From Insolitispirillum peregrinum (lineage in GTDB: Bacteria; Pseudomonadota; Alphaproteobacteria; Rhodospirillales; Rhodospirillaceae), in NCBI RefSeq assembly GCF_042665255.1, contig NZ_JBHTCD010000001.1: DNA of 64,000 bases. One strand, 5' to 3'. A program made the translations under genes and the position numbers. Positions 18,487-27,944 of this stretch are shown one piece after another (the stretch's first letter is position 1; the number at the start of each line of letters is the position of its first letter). The notes beneath the pieces were generated by a model that saw only the letters and a program-made list of their open reading frames with translations, was not told the origin of the DNA and searched no databases.

Positions 18487-19449
18487 TCAGCCGCGAGCGG
18501 CAGCCTTGGCCAGCTTGGCTTCCCGTGCGGCCTTCAGTTCGGCAAAGTCACGATCGGCATGGTACGACGAGCGGGTCAACGGCGTTGCCGACACCAGCAG
18601 GAAGCCCTTGGCGCGGGCCACCTTGCGGTATTCCTCGAATTCCTCCGGGGTGACATAGCGCGCCACTTCCGCATGCTGCGGGGTGGGTTGCAGATATTGC
18701 CCGATGGTCAGGAAGTCAACATTGGCCGCCCGCAGGTCGTCCATCACCTGGAACACTTCTTCCCTGGTTTCCCCCAGTCCGACCATGATGCCGGACTTGG
18801 TGAAAATCTGCGGATCGAGTTCCTTGGCCTTTTCCAGCACCCGCAGCGAGCCAAAGTAGCGCGCCGACGGGCGGATGGCATTGTACAGACGGGGCACGGT
18901 TTCCAGATTGTGGTTGAACACATCCGGCTTGGCTTCGACCACCGCCTCGACGCCACCGTCTTTCCCACGGAAATCCGGGGTCAGCACTTCGATGGTGGTC
19001 TTGGGGCTGGCCACCCGCACCGCCGAGATCACCCGCGCAAAGTGGGCCGCCCCGCCATCGGGCAGGTCGTCGCGGTCCACCGAGGTGATCACCACATGCG
19101 CCAGACCCATTGACACCGTTGCCTCAGCCACATTGGCCGGTTCGTTGGCATCGACCATCCCCGGCTTGCCGGTCTTGACGTTACAGAACCGGCAGGCACG
19201 GGTACAGATATCCCCCAGGATCATCACCGTTGCATGACGATGCTTCCAGCATTCCCCGATGTTCGGGCAGGCCGCCTCTTCACAGACGGTATGCAGGGAC
19301 TTGGAACGCATCAACTGGCGGGTTTCGGCGTATTCCTTCGAGGTCGGGGCTTTCACCCGGATCCACGACGGCTTGCGCAGACGTCCGTCAGGGGCATCCG
19401 GTGCGGCAGAACCGGATGCGGCAACATCGCTTGAGGGTACTACGGTCAT
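18487..19449 (-). CDS. lipA: Lipoyl synthase
   Basis: LipA is a radical-SAM enzyme that inserts two sulfurs into octanoyl groups on lipoyl domains. From ATG 19449 (GGAG 5 nt upstream) it has 320 residues. It shows the auxiliary cluster cysteines CEEAACPNIGEC (56, 61, 67), the radical-SAM CTRACRFC (82, 86, 89) and the C-terminal RSSYHA segment supplying the serine ligand. Its position downstream of lpdA fits its substrate: the lipoyl domains of PdhB and PdhC encoded in the same cluster. Confidence 0.96.
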   Translation of the reverse strand: MTVVPSSDVAASGSAAPDAPDGRLRKPSWIRVKAPTSKEYAETRQLMRSKSLHTVCEEAACPNIGECWKHRHATVMILGDICTRACRFCNVKTGKPGMVDANEPANVAEATVSMGLAHVVITSVDRDDLPDGGAAHFARVISAVRVASPKTTIEVLTPDFRGKDGGVEAVVEAKPDVFNHNLETVPRLYNAIRPSARYFGSLRVLEKAKELDPQIFTKSGIMVGLGETREEVFQVMDDLRAANVDFLTIGQYLQPTPQHAEVARYVTPEEFEEYRKVARAKGFLLVSATPLTRSSYHADRDFAELKAAREAKLAKAAARG

Positions 19450-19509
19450 GATCACTCCATCCGGGCCGGAAACAGGCAACGAGGCGACCCGAGCCCCGTC
19501 AACATGGCA

Positions 19510-20904
19510 TTAGAAATGAATAGCCCGACCAAAGGCGTCAAGCGTCGATTCATGCATCATCTCGCTGAGGGTCGGATGCGGGAAGACGGTATGCATGATT
19601 TCGGCTTCGGTGGTTTCCAGCGTCATGGCGATCGAGAAGCCCTGAATCATCTCGGTCACTTCGGCGCCAATCATATGCGCACCAAGGAGTTCCCCGGTCT
19701 TGGCGTCGTAAATGGTCTTCACCAGACCTTCCGGTTCGCCCAGCGCAATGGCCTTGCCGTTGCCCATGAACGGGAAGCGGCCAACCTTCACCTGATAGCC
19801 CGCGTCCCTGGCCTTTTTCTCGGTCAGACCGACAGAGGCAATCTGCGGATGGCAATAGGTGCAACCCGGAATCCGCGAACGGTCCAGCGGATGAACATGC
19901 TGACCGGCGATTTTTTCCACGCACAGGATCGCTTCATGGCTTGCCTTGTGGGCCAGCCACGGACCCGGCGTGATGTCGCCGATGGCATAGACGCCCGGCT
20001 CGCCGGTGGCGCAATAGTCATCAATCTGGATGAAGCCACGATCGGTCTTGATCGCCGTACCTTCCAGACCGAGGTTTTCGGTGTTCGGCTGAATGCCGAC
20101 CGCCAGAATCACCCGATCGAACTGCTGATCGCTGACCGTGCCGTTCTGGTCAATGGAGCAGGTGGCGATACCACCGGCAACCTTGATCCCCTTGACCGAG
20201 GTCCTGGTCAGGATGGTCAGGCCATCCTTTTTCAGCGACTTTTCCAGGAAGCCGGAAATTTCTTCGTCTTCTGCCGGGACGATGCGGTCCATCACTTCGA
20301 CCACCGTCACCTGAGCCCCCAGCGCATGGTAGAAGCTGGCAAATTCGATGCCGATAGCCCCCGAACCCACCACCAGCAGCTTTTTCGGCATGGTTTCCGG
20401 GGTCAGAGCCCCCTTGTAGGTCACCACCACCTTGCCGTCCGGTTCCAGACCCGGGAAGGTGCGGGCGCGGGCACCGGTGGCAAGAATGATGTTCTTGGCG
20501 CTGACAGTCTGGGTCACGCCGTCCTTGGTCACCGCCAGCGTGCCCTTGCCCGCCAGCTTGCCCTCGCCGTCGATCACCGTCACCTTGTTCTTTTTCAGCA
20601 GGTGCTTGACCCCTGCCGACAACTGGGACGCAACACCGCGCGACCGCTTGACGATCGCCGCCAGATCGGCTTCAGCGCCGCTGACCTTCAGGCCATAGGC
20701 CGACGCATGCTTCATGGTGCGGAACACGTCCGCCGACCGCAGCAGCGCCTTGGTGGGGATGCAACCCCAGTTCAGGCAGATCCCGCCCAGATGCTCACGC
20801 TCGACCACTGCCGTCTTCATGCCCAGCTGGGCCGAACGGATCGCCGCCACATAACCACCGGGGCCAGCCCCGACCACCACCACATCAAAAGAATTCTCGG
20901 CCAC
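19510..20904 (-). CDS. lpdA: Dihydrolipoyl dehydrogenase (E3 of pyruvate dehydrogenase)
   Basis: LpdA re-oxidises dihydrolipoyl groups and passes electrons to NAD. The 464-residue protein has an N-terminal FAD motif VVVVGAGPGGYVAAI, the redox-active disulfide GGICLNWGCIPTK (Cys43, Cys48), an NAD-binding GSGAIGIEFASFY and the C-terminal HPTLSEMMHE with the catalytic His. The start is taken as GTG at 20904 because GGAGG lies 7 nt upstream and the protein then has the normal family N-terminus. The longer frame adds 24 Cys/Arg-rich residues. It is encoded 143 bp after pdhC. Confidence 0.96.
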   Translation of the reverse strand: MAENSFDVVVVGAGPGGYVAAIRSAQLGMKTAVVEREHLGGICLNWGCIPTKALLRSADVFRTMKHASAYGLKVSGAEADLAAIVKRSRGVASQLSAGVKHLLKKNKVTVIDGEGKLAGKGTLAVTKDGVTQTVSAKNIILATGARARTFPGLEPDGKVVVTYKGALTPETMPKKLLVVGSGAIGIEFASFYHALGAQVTVVEVMDRIVPAEDEEISGFLEKSLKKDGLTILTRTSVKGIKVAGGIATCSIDQNGTVSDQQFDRVILAVGIQPNTENLGLEGTAIKTDRGFIQIDDYCATGEPGVYAIGDITPGPWLAHKASHEAILCVEKIAGQHVHPLDRSRIPGCTYCHPQIASVGLTEKKARDAGYQVKVGRFPFMGNGKAIALGEPEGLVKTIYDAKTGELLGAHMIGAEVTEMIQGFSIAMTLETTEAEIMHTVFPHPTLSEMMHESTLDAFGRAIHF

Positions 20905-21047
20905 GGTCAATCCTCCGCAACATCGCTTTCCGGTCAACCGTCCCATGGCCGTTCTGGCGCAGTGCGCAGCGGACAAAGGCGGCTGTCTGTTTTTTCTGGG
21001 GAATCGGGCAAGGCGGAGGCTGTGACGCCCCCGCCCACACCCGGACC

Positions 21048-22349
21048 TTACAGCATCAGCTGCAGCGGATCTTCGATCAGCGGCTTGAGGGCAGCGAGGA
21101 ACTGTGCCCCCACGGCCCCATCCACCGAACGGTGGTCCACCGACAGGGTGCAGCTCATCATGGTCCGCACGGCAACGGCGCCGTCACGCACCACCGCCCG
21201 CTGTTCCCCGGCGCCAACGGCCAGAATGCAGCTTTGCGGCGGGTTGATGATCGCCGCGAACTCGCGGATGCCGAACATGCCGAGGTTCGAGATGGTAAAG
21301 CCACCGCCCTGGAACTCTTCGGGCTTCAGCTTGCCGTCACGGGCCTTCTTTGCCAGATCCTTCATCTCGTTGGAGAGGGTGGACAGGCCCTTCTGGTCCG
21401 CACGACGGATCACCGGAGTGATCAGACCGGCATCGGTGGCAACCGCAATCGAGATGTCAACGTCATCAAACTGCAGGATCGCTTCGTCGGTCCACATGGC
21501 ATTCGCCGCCGGAACCTTCTTCAGCGCCAGCGCGCAGGCCTTGATCACGAAGTCATTGACCGACAGCTTGTAGGTCGCACCATCGCGCTCGTTGAGCTGC
21601 TTGCGCAGGGCCAGCAGGGCATCGAGTTCGATATCCACTGTCAGGTAGAAATGCGGCACGGTCTGCTTCGATTCCGACAGGCGGCGGGCAATGGTCTTGC
21701 GCATGCCGCTGTTGGGGAATTCGGTGTAGCTCTGCCACGGCATCGGCTTCAGGGCTGCCGGCTTGGCCGCCGGAGCCGGAGCAGCGGCGACCGGAGCAGC
21801 AGCCGGAGCCACCGCCACCGGAGCGGCAGCCTTGGCAGCGCCGCCCTGAACCTTCGCCTTTTCGACGTCGGCCTTGACGATACGGCCACGCGGACCGCTG
21901 CCTGCGATCAGCGACAGGTCAAGGTCAGCAGCCTTGGCCAGACGCTTGGCCAGCGGGCTGGCGAACACACGACCCGCCACCGGAGCGGCAGCAGCCACAG
22001 CGGCCACCGGAGCAGCGGCAGCCGGGGCCGCCGCAACCGGAGCAGCAGCGGCAGAAGCCGCCGGAGCACCACCGTTAACCAGAGCGTCGATTGCCGAAGC
22101 GTCGTCGCCCTCTTCCAGCAGCACGCCGATCAGCGAGTTGACGGCAACGCCCTCGGTGCCTTCCGGCACCAGGATCTTGCCCAGCACGCCTTCGTCAACC
22201 GCCTCGAATTCCATCGTCGCCTTGTCGGTTTCGATTTCGGCGATCACGTCACCGGCGGCGACGGCGTCGCCTTCCTTTTTGCACCACTTCGCCAGCTTGC
22301 CTTCGGTCATCGTCGGCGAGAGGGCAGGCATCAGGATTTTTTGCGCCAT
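21048..22349 (-). CDS. pdhC: Pyruvate dehydrogenase E2, dihydrolipoamide acetyltransferase
   Basis: This is the core acetyltransferase of the pyruvate dehydrogenase complex, transferring the acetyl group from lipoamide to CoA. The 433-residue protein has one N-terminal lipoyl domain (Lys43 in ETDKATMEF), an Ala/Pro linker, a peripheral subunit-binding domain (ASPLAKRLAKAADLDLSLIAGSGPRGRI), a second Ala/Pro linker and the catalytic domain ending with the active-site DHRSVDGAVGAQFL. Its lipoyl domain is nearly identical to that of PdhB, also at the DNA level. Confidence 0.96.
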   Translation of the reverse strand: MAQKILMPALSPTMTEGKLAKWCKKEGDAVAAGDVIAEIETDKATMEFEAVDEGVLGKILVPEGTEGVAVNSLIGVLLEEGDDASAIDALVNGGAPAASAAAAPVAAAPAAAAPVAAVAAAAPVAGRVFASPLAKRLAKAADLDLSLIAGSGPRGRIVKADVEKAKVQGGAAKAAAPVAVAPAAAPVAAAPAPAAKPAALKPMPWQSYTEFPNSGMRKTIARRLSESKQTVPHFYLTVDIELDALLALRKQLNERDGATYKLSVNDFVIKACALALKKVPAANAMWTDEAILQFDDVDISIAVATDAGLITPVIRRADQKGLSTLSNEMKDLAKKARDGKLKPEEFQGGGFTISNLGMFGIREFAAIINPPQSCILAVGAGEQRAVVRDGAVAVRTMMSCTLSVDHRSVDGAVGAQFLAALKPLIEDPLQLML

Positions 22350-22372
22350 TATGCTCGGTTCCCTCTGTGGTG

Positions 22373-23806
<1,434 letters not shown>

Positions 23807-23822
23807 AGACGAATTCCTTCCC

Positions 23823-24839
23823 TCAGGCTTCAATCAGGACGTCAGTGTACAGCTCCGACGGATCGGGTTCGGGGCTGGTCTGGGCGAATTCGGCGGACTC
23901 GGTGACGATCGCCTTCACTTCCTTGTCGATTTCCTTCAGGCCGTCTTCGTCGATCACGCCCAGACCCAGGATCTTGTTCTTCACCTGATCAATCGGGTCG
24001 TGTTCGCTCCGCATCTTGGCAACTTCTTCCTTGCTGCGGTACTTGGCCGGGTCAGACATCGAGTGACCCCGGTAACGATAGGTCTTGGCCTCGAGAATGT
24101 ACGGACCCTTGCCCGAGCGGGCATGTTCGGCGGCGCGCTGGCCGGCTTCGAACACCGCTTCGACGCTCATCCCGTCCACGGCTTCAGAGGCAATGCCATA
24201 GGCGCTGCCGCGCAGGTGCAGGTCGGGGTTGGCCGAGGCGCGCTCGACCGAGGTGCCCATGCCATAGCGGTTGTTTTCGATCACGTACACGACCGGCAGC
24301 TTCCACAGCGCGGCCATGTTGAAGCTTTCGTAAACCTGACCCTGGTTAACGGCACCGTCGCCCAGATAGCAGAAGCAGACACCGTTGTCGCCGCTGTACT
24401 GGTGGGCAAAGGCCAGACCCGTCCCCAGCGGAACCTGCGCCGCCACGATCCCATGGCCGCCGAAGAACCCCTTTTCGGCAGAGAACATGTGCATCGAGCC
24501 GCCCTTGCCCTTGGAATAGCCACCACGGCGACCGGTCAGTTCGGCCATCACGCCCTTGGCGTCCATCCCGCTGGCCAGCATGTGCCCGTGGTCACGATAG
24601 CTGGTGATCACCGTATCCTGTTCTTCCGAACAGGCTTCCAGCCCGACCACCACGGCTTCCTGTCCGATGTACAGGTGGCAGAAGCCACCGATCAGACCCA
24701 TGCCGTACAGCTGACCGGCCTTTTCTTCGAAACGGCGAATCAGCAGCATATCTTTGTAGAAGCGTACCAGATCTTCGGGGCTGACCAGTTGATCGCCACT
24801 TTTCTGGACGCGCGGCTTGCGCCGGGGTGCCTGAGACAT
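23823..24839 (-). CDS. pdhA: Pyruvate dehydrogenase E1 alpha
   Basis: This subunit decarboxylates pyruvate with thiamine diphosphate and, with PdhB, acetylates the lipoyl groups. The 338-residue protein has the TPP motif GDGAVNQGQVYESFNMAALW...VIENN, the conserved YRGHSMSDPAKYRSKEE phosphorylation-loop segment and the SMHMF substrate region. A strong ribosome site (GGGGGAGGAAAC) precedes the ATG at 24839, so the longer frame is rejected. It is the first gene of pdhA-pdhB-pdhC-lpdA-lipA. Confidence 0.96.
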   Translation of the reverse strand: MSQAPRRKPRVQKSGDQLVSPEDLVRFYKDMLLIRRFEEKAGQLYGMGLIGGFCHLYIGQEAVVVGLEACSEEQDTVITSYRDHGHMLASGMDAKGVMAELTGRRGGYSKGKGGSMHMFSAEKGFFGGHGIVAAQVPLGTGLAFAHQYSGDNGVCFCYLGDGAVNQGQVYESFNMAALWKLPVVYVIENNRYGMGTSVERASANPDLHLRGSAYGIASEAVDGMSVEAVFEAGQRAAEHARSGKGPYILEAKTYRYRGHSMSDPAKYRSKEEVAKMRSEHDPIDQVKNKILGLGVIDEDGLKEIDKEVKAIVTESAEFAQTSPEPDPSELYTDVLIEA

Positions 24840-25267
24840 GTTTCCTCCCCCACTGTGGGATAGCAAAACACCCAAGCTATCCTCCCTCCTGCCGGTTCCC
24901 TGTCTCTCGGGTCGGGCAAAGGGGCGGTTGACGCTTGGGAACGTGTTCTCAAGGTATGCATCCGCCGCCGCGATGCAAGCGATTTGTCATTGCTAACCTA
25001 TTGTTTTGCAACGCACAATTAAATATTAACCGAATAATGGTTAAGTAGCTGTTGCGACGGATTTTTCCCCGTAAAGGCGAATGGGACATTTCCCATAAAT
25101 TCCGCCACACCGATCAAAAGAGAAATAATGTTTCCATATTGACCAGGGGCAGTAACCAAAAATTCTTCTTCCGCCCCACCCAAAAAGATGGGGAAATGCG
25201 ACAGCCCCGCCACCCAGAAGGGCCGACGGGGCTGTTAAAGGTCATTCAGGTGAATCGTGATCGTCGG
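24840..25267. other. ftsB-pdhA intergenic region (428 bp)
   Basis: This region is the presumed pdhA promoter. A weak minus-strand pair TTGCAT (24973-24978) and TACCTT (24951-24956), 16 bp apart, is the best candidate. An A+T-rich tract follows (about 24985-25050) with the palindrome TTAACC-7-GGTTAA (25026-25044), whose binding protein is unknown. The ftsB hairpin (25201-25235) is at the far side. No gene is seen. Confidence 0.45.
25201..25235 (-). terminator. Hairpin downstream of the ftsB-like gene
   Basis: ACAGCCCCG (25201-25209) pairs with CGGGGCTGT (25227-25235). It lies 32 bp past the stop codon on the minus strand. The following sequence is not T-rich for about 12 nt, so termination strength is uncertain. 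Confidence 0.5.
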
Positions 25268-25597
25268 TTACTGCTGTCGCGGGGCCTGCGCCAGCGGGAT
25301 CAGCTTTTCGTCTGCCCGCCCCAGATTCAGCATCAGTCGCACCCGTTCTTCCAGCATGTCGAGGTCAAGATTGTTTTCGTGCAGCAGGGCCACCCGCCGT
25401 TCCAGATCGACGCGCTGGGCGGCGACTTCCTGAGCGGCAATCTCGGCTTTGGCAATTTCCTGCCGCACCTGCACCCACGCCATCAGACCGCGATCACCCT
25501 GCACTGCATGAACGCCAAAGTAGATCACCACTGCAACACCAAGCAGTGGCCCCAAGGCATTCCGGGCATGTCGTCGAAGGCTGTCGAAGATAATCAT
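25268..25597 (-). CDS. Septum formation initiator family protein (FtsB-like)
   Basis: The protein of 109 residues has a short cytoplasmic N-terminus, one membrane helix (about 15-33, LGPLLGVAVVIYFGVHAV) and a coiled coil (about 45-95) with many Glu, Ala and Leu. This matches the FtsB/DivIC family, which forms a complex with FtsL and FtsQ in the divisome. It carries the family's GDRGLMAW segment after the helix. It lies upstream of the pdh cluster, where alphaproteobacteria often keep it. ATG 25597 gives a normal N-terminus; an earlier ATG adds MPRD. Confidence 0.85.
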   Translation of the reverse strand: MIIFDSLRRHARNALGPLLGVAVVIYFGVHAVQGDRGLMAWVQVRQEIAKAEIAAQEVAAQRVDLERRVALLHENNLDLDMLEERVRLMLNLGRADEKLIPLAQAPRQQ

Positions 25598-25641
25598 GTC
25601 CCTAGGCAAACATTGCTGCTGGCGTGCGTCAAGCGGAATGA

Positions 25642-26535
25642 TTACAGCAGTAACGCTTTCACGCAGGTGCGCAGATTGTCGAGCACCGGCGAGCGCAGGG
25701 CACGGGGCGTCGCCAAAGCCAGCCGGGCAATTGGCGCACCACCGGCAAAGGGGCGATAGACCACGCCGGGCAAGCGAATCTGCGCGATGGAGGCAGTGAC
25801 GATCGACACCCCCAGCCCGGCGGCCACCAGATTGACCACCGAGGACATTTGTGGTGCCTCCTGCCCAACCAACGGTTCAAACCCCGCCTGCCCGCACACC
25901 CTGACAATCTCGTCATACAGCGACAACCCGACGCCGCGCGGAAACAGCACGAATCGCTCCTGCGCCAACGCCGCCAACGGCAACGGCGCTTGATCACCCG
26001 CCAAGGGGTGATGAACCGGCAAAGCCATCAGCATCGCTTCGTCCGGCAGGGCATGCAGGGTGATATCCGGCCAGGCACTCTCCGGCCCCGGCCTGATGAA
26101 GGCGGCATCCAGTTCCAGCCGCCCCAGCTTTTCCAGCAGGCTGTCGGAATGCATTTCCTCCAGATGCAGCTCCACGTCAGGCCAGCCGGTGCGAAAGGCC
26201 CGAATGGCCTCGGACACCAGCGGGTTGAACGACGCCGAGCCAGTAAAGCCCAGCGCCAGCCGCCCGACCTCCCCCCGCTCGGCACGGATGGCCGCTGCCT
26301 TGGCCCGCTCGGCGGCGGTCAGGGCGGCGCGGGCCTCGGGCAGAAAAGCCTCTCCGGCCTTGGTCAGTTCCGCGCCATGCGGAACGCGGTGGAACAGGGC
26401 CATCCCCACTTCCCGCTCCAGATCGCGGATTTGCTGACTGAGCGGCGGCTGCCCAATCCCCAGACGCCCCGCCGCACGGGTGAAATTCCGTTCCTCGGCC
26501 ACCGCCATGAAATAGCGCAGATGCCGCAGTTCCAT
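25642..26535 (-). CDS. LysR family transcriptional regulator
   Basis: The 297-residue protein has an N-terminal winged helix-turn-helix (MELRHLRYFMAVAEERNFTRAAGRLGIGQPPLSQQIRDLEREVG) and a periplasmic-binding-protein-like effector domain from about residue 90. It resembles the CatM/BenM/CbbR-type subgroup. It is transcribed divergently from an MFS exporter with a 96-bp shared intergenic region, the classical layout for a LysR regulator controlling its neighbour. The effector is unknown. The open frame extends upstream to 26961, but that part overlaps the exporter gene and lacks homology to the family. Confidence 0.92.
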   Translation of the reverse strand: MELRHLRYFMAVAEERNFTRAAGRLGIGQPPLSQQIRDLEREVGMALFHRVPHGAELTKAGEAFLPEARAALTAAERAKAAAIRAERGEVGRLALGFTGSASFNPLVSEAIRAFRTGWPDVELHLEEMHSDSLLEKLGRLELDAAFIRPGPESAWPDITLHALPDEAMLMALPVHHPLAGDQAPLPLAALAQERFVLFPRGVGLSLYDEIVRVCGQAGFEPLVGQEAPQMSSVVNLVAAGLGVSIVTASIAQIRLPGVVYRPFAGGAPIARLALATPRALRSPVLDNLRTCVKALLL

Positions 26536-26631
26536 CCAGTATCTCCAAAACCTATCAAGAAAGACATTTTCATATATTGGACAAATGCCACCCCGCAGGC
26601 TAGCTGTGAAAGAAAGAAAGGACACCCTGCC

Positions 26632-27840
26632 ATGCAGCCTGCCTTCCCCCCTGCCGCCCAGTATTACGAACGAGGCACCCCGGCCTATCGCCGGGTCAGC
26701 TTTGCCCTGTTTCTGGCCGGTTATGCCACCTTCTCCCTGCTGTACTGCGTGCAGCCGATGCTGCCCGCCTTTGCCGACCATTTCGGGGTCAGCCCGGCGG
26801 AAAGCTCGTTGGCCCTGTCGCTGTCCACCGGGGCACTGGCAATTGCCATCTTTGGAGCAGCGGCGGTGTCTGAAGGCTTCGGGCGGCGCGCCCTGATGGG
26901 CTTTGGCGTGGCCGCCGCTGCCGTGCTCAACCTGCTGACCGCTGTCTGTGACAACTGGCACCTGTTGCTGGTCATCCGTGCCCTTGAAGGCTTTGTCCTT
27001 GGCGGCGTCCCGGCGGTTGCCATGGCCTATCTGGCGGAGGAAATCTCACCCAAAGGACTGGCGCAGGCGATGGGGCTGTACGTCACCGGCAACGCCTTTG
27101 GCGGCATGAGCGGGCGGGTGATCACCGGCTTCATCGCCGAGTATTTTTCCTGGCGTCCGGCGCTGGGCGTGCTCGGCCTGATCGGCCTGCTGGCGGCGAT
27201 TGGCTTCTGGCTGCTGCTGCCGCCGTCGCGCAACTTCGTCCGCCGCCCGGGCTTTGATCCGCTGTATCATGCCAAGGCGTGGGCAGGCCACCTGCGCAAC
27301 CCGGCCCTGCTCAGCCTGTTTGCCATCGGCTTTTTGTCGATGGGGGCGTTCGTCACCATCTATAACTATGCCGGTTTTCACCTGATGGCCGCGCCCTATA
27401 ACCTCAACCAGACGCAAATAGGGCTGATGTTCACCGTCTATATGTTCGGGATGGCGTCCTCGTCGCTGGCAGGCAGCATCGCCGACCGCTGGGGCCGCTG
27501 GCGGGTGATGACTGTGGGGCTGGTTATCGCCCTGTCGGGGATCATGCTCGGCAGCCTTGCCGGACTCTGGAGCGCGCTGGCCGGAGTTTCCCTGCTGACC
27601 TTTGGCTTTTTCATCGCCCACACCATCGCCAGCGGCTGGGTGGGCCGACTGGCCCAGCACAGCAAGGGCCATGCATCGTCGCTGTACCTGCTGGCCTATT
27701 ACCTCGGGTCCAGCATTGTCGGATCCGTCGGCGGCTGGTTCTGGTCGCATGGCGGCTGGGGGGCGGTAGTGGGCCTGACCGGTGTCATGATTGCCACGGC
27801 GCTGGGGCTGGCGGTGCTGTTGCGCCGTCTGGCGAGGTAG
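26632..27840 (+). CDS. MFS transporter, YnfM-type exporter
   Basis: The 402-residue protein has about twelve membrane segments of a major facilitator. The N-terminal half has FALFLAGYATFSLLYCVQPMLPAFADHFGVSPA and GRRALMGFG (motif A-like), and the central loop precedes LLSLFAIGFLSMGAFVTIYNY. This arrangement is that of the YnfM/arabinose-efflux-like drug and metabolite exporters. The start has AAAGGA about 10 nt upstream. Divergent LysR regulation is likely. The stop codon TAG opens a 19-bp palindrome that acts as the terminator. Confidence 0.92.
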   Translation: MQPAFPPAAQYYERGTPAYRRVSFALFLAGYATFSLLYCVQPMLPAFADHFGVSPAESSLALSLSTGALAIAIFGAAAVSEGFGRRALMGFGVAAAAVLNLLTAVCDNWHLLLVIRALEGFVLGGVPAVAMAYLAEEISPKGLAQAMGLYVTGNAFGGMSGRVITGFIAEYFSWRPALGVLGLIGLLAAIGFWLLLPPSRNFVRRPGFDPLYHAKAWAGHLRNPALLSLFAIGFLSMGAFVTIYNYAGFHLMAAPYNLNQTQIGLMFTVYMFGMASSSLAGSIADRWGRWRVMTVGLVIALSGIMLGSLAGLWSALAGVSLLTFGFFIAHTIASGWVGRLAQHSKGHASSLYLLAYYLGSSIVGSVGGWFWSHGGWGAVVGLTGVMIATALGLAVLLRRLAR

Positions 27841-27889
27841 AGCGGGTGTGTTCTTTTAAGGGCACAACACCCGCTCTACCTCGCCTTTT
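27831..27889 (+). terminator. Terminator overlapping the 3' end of the MFS gene
   Basis: GGCGAGGTAGAGCGGGTGT (27831-27849) pairs perfectly with 27867-27885 over 19 bp and is followed by TTTT. The upstream arm contains the last two sense codons and the TAG stop. The core TAGAGC...GCTCTA resembles the family A palindromes. Confidence 0.9.
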
Positions 27890-27944
27890 GTCTACAGCAG
27901 GGAGATGCAGAGACCTGCTCCGCCATTATGCTCCCTGTGGCATC

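Noticed and set aside
25026..25044. Possible CtrA box at the TTAACC-GGTTAA palindrome
   Set aside because: Spacing between the TTAA halves is 11, not 7.
26536..26961. N-terminal extension of the LysR gene
   Set aside because: It overlaps the divergent MFS gene; the LysR HTH begins at 26535.
27046..27750. 234-residue minus-strand frame inside the MFS gene
   Set aside because: It is a high-G+C shadow with Arg/Gly/Gln-rich translation; the plus frame has clear membrane segments.
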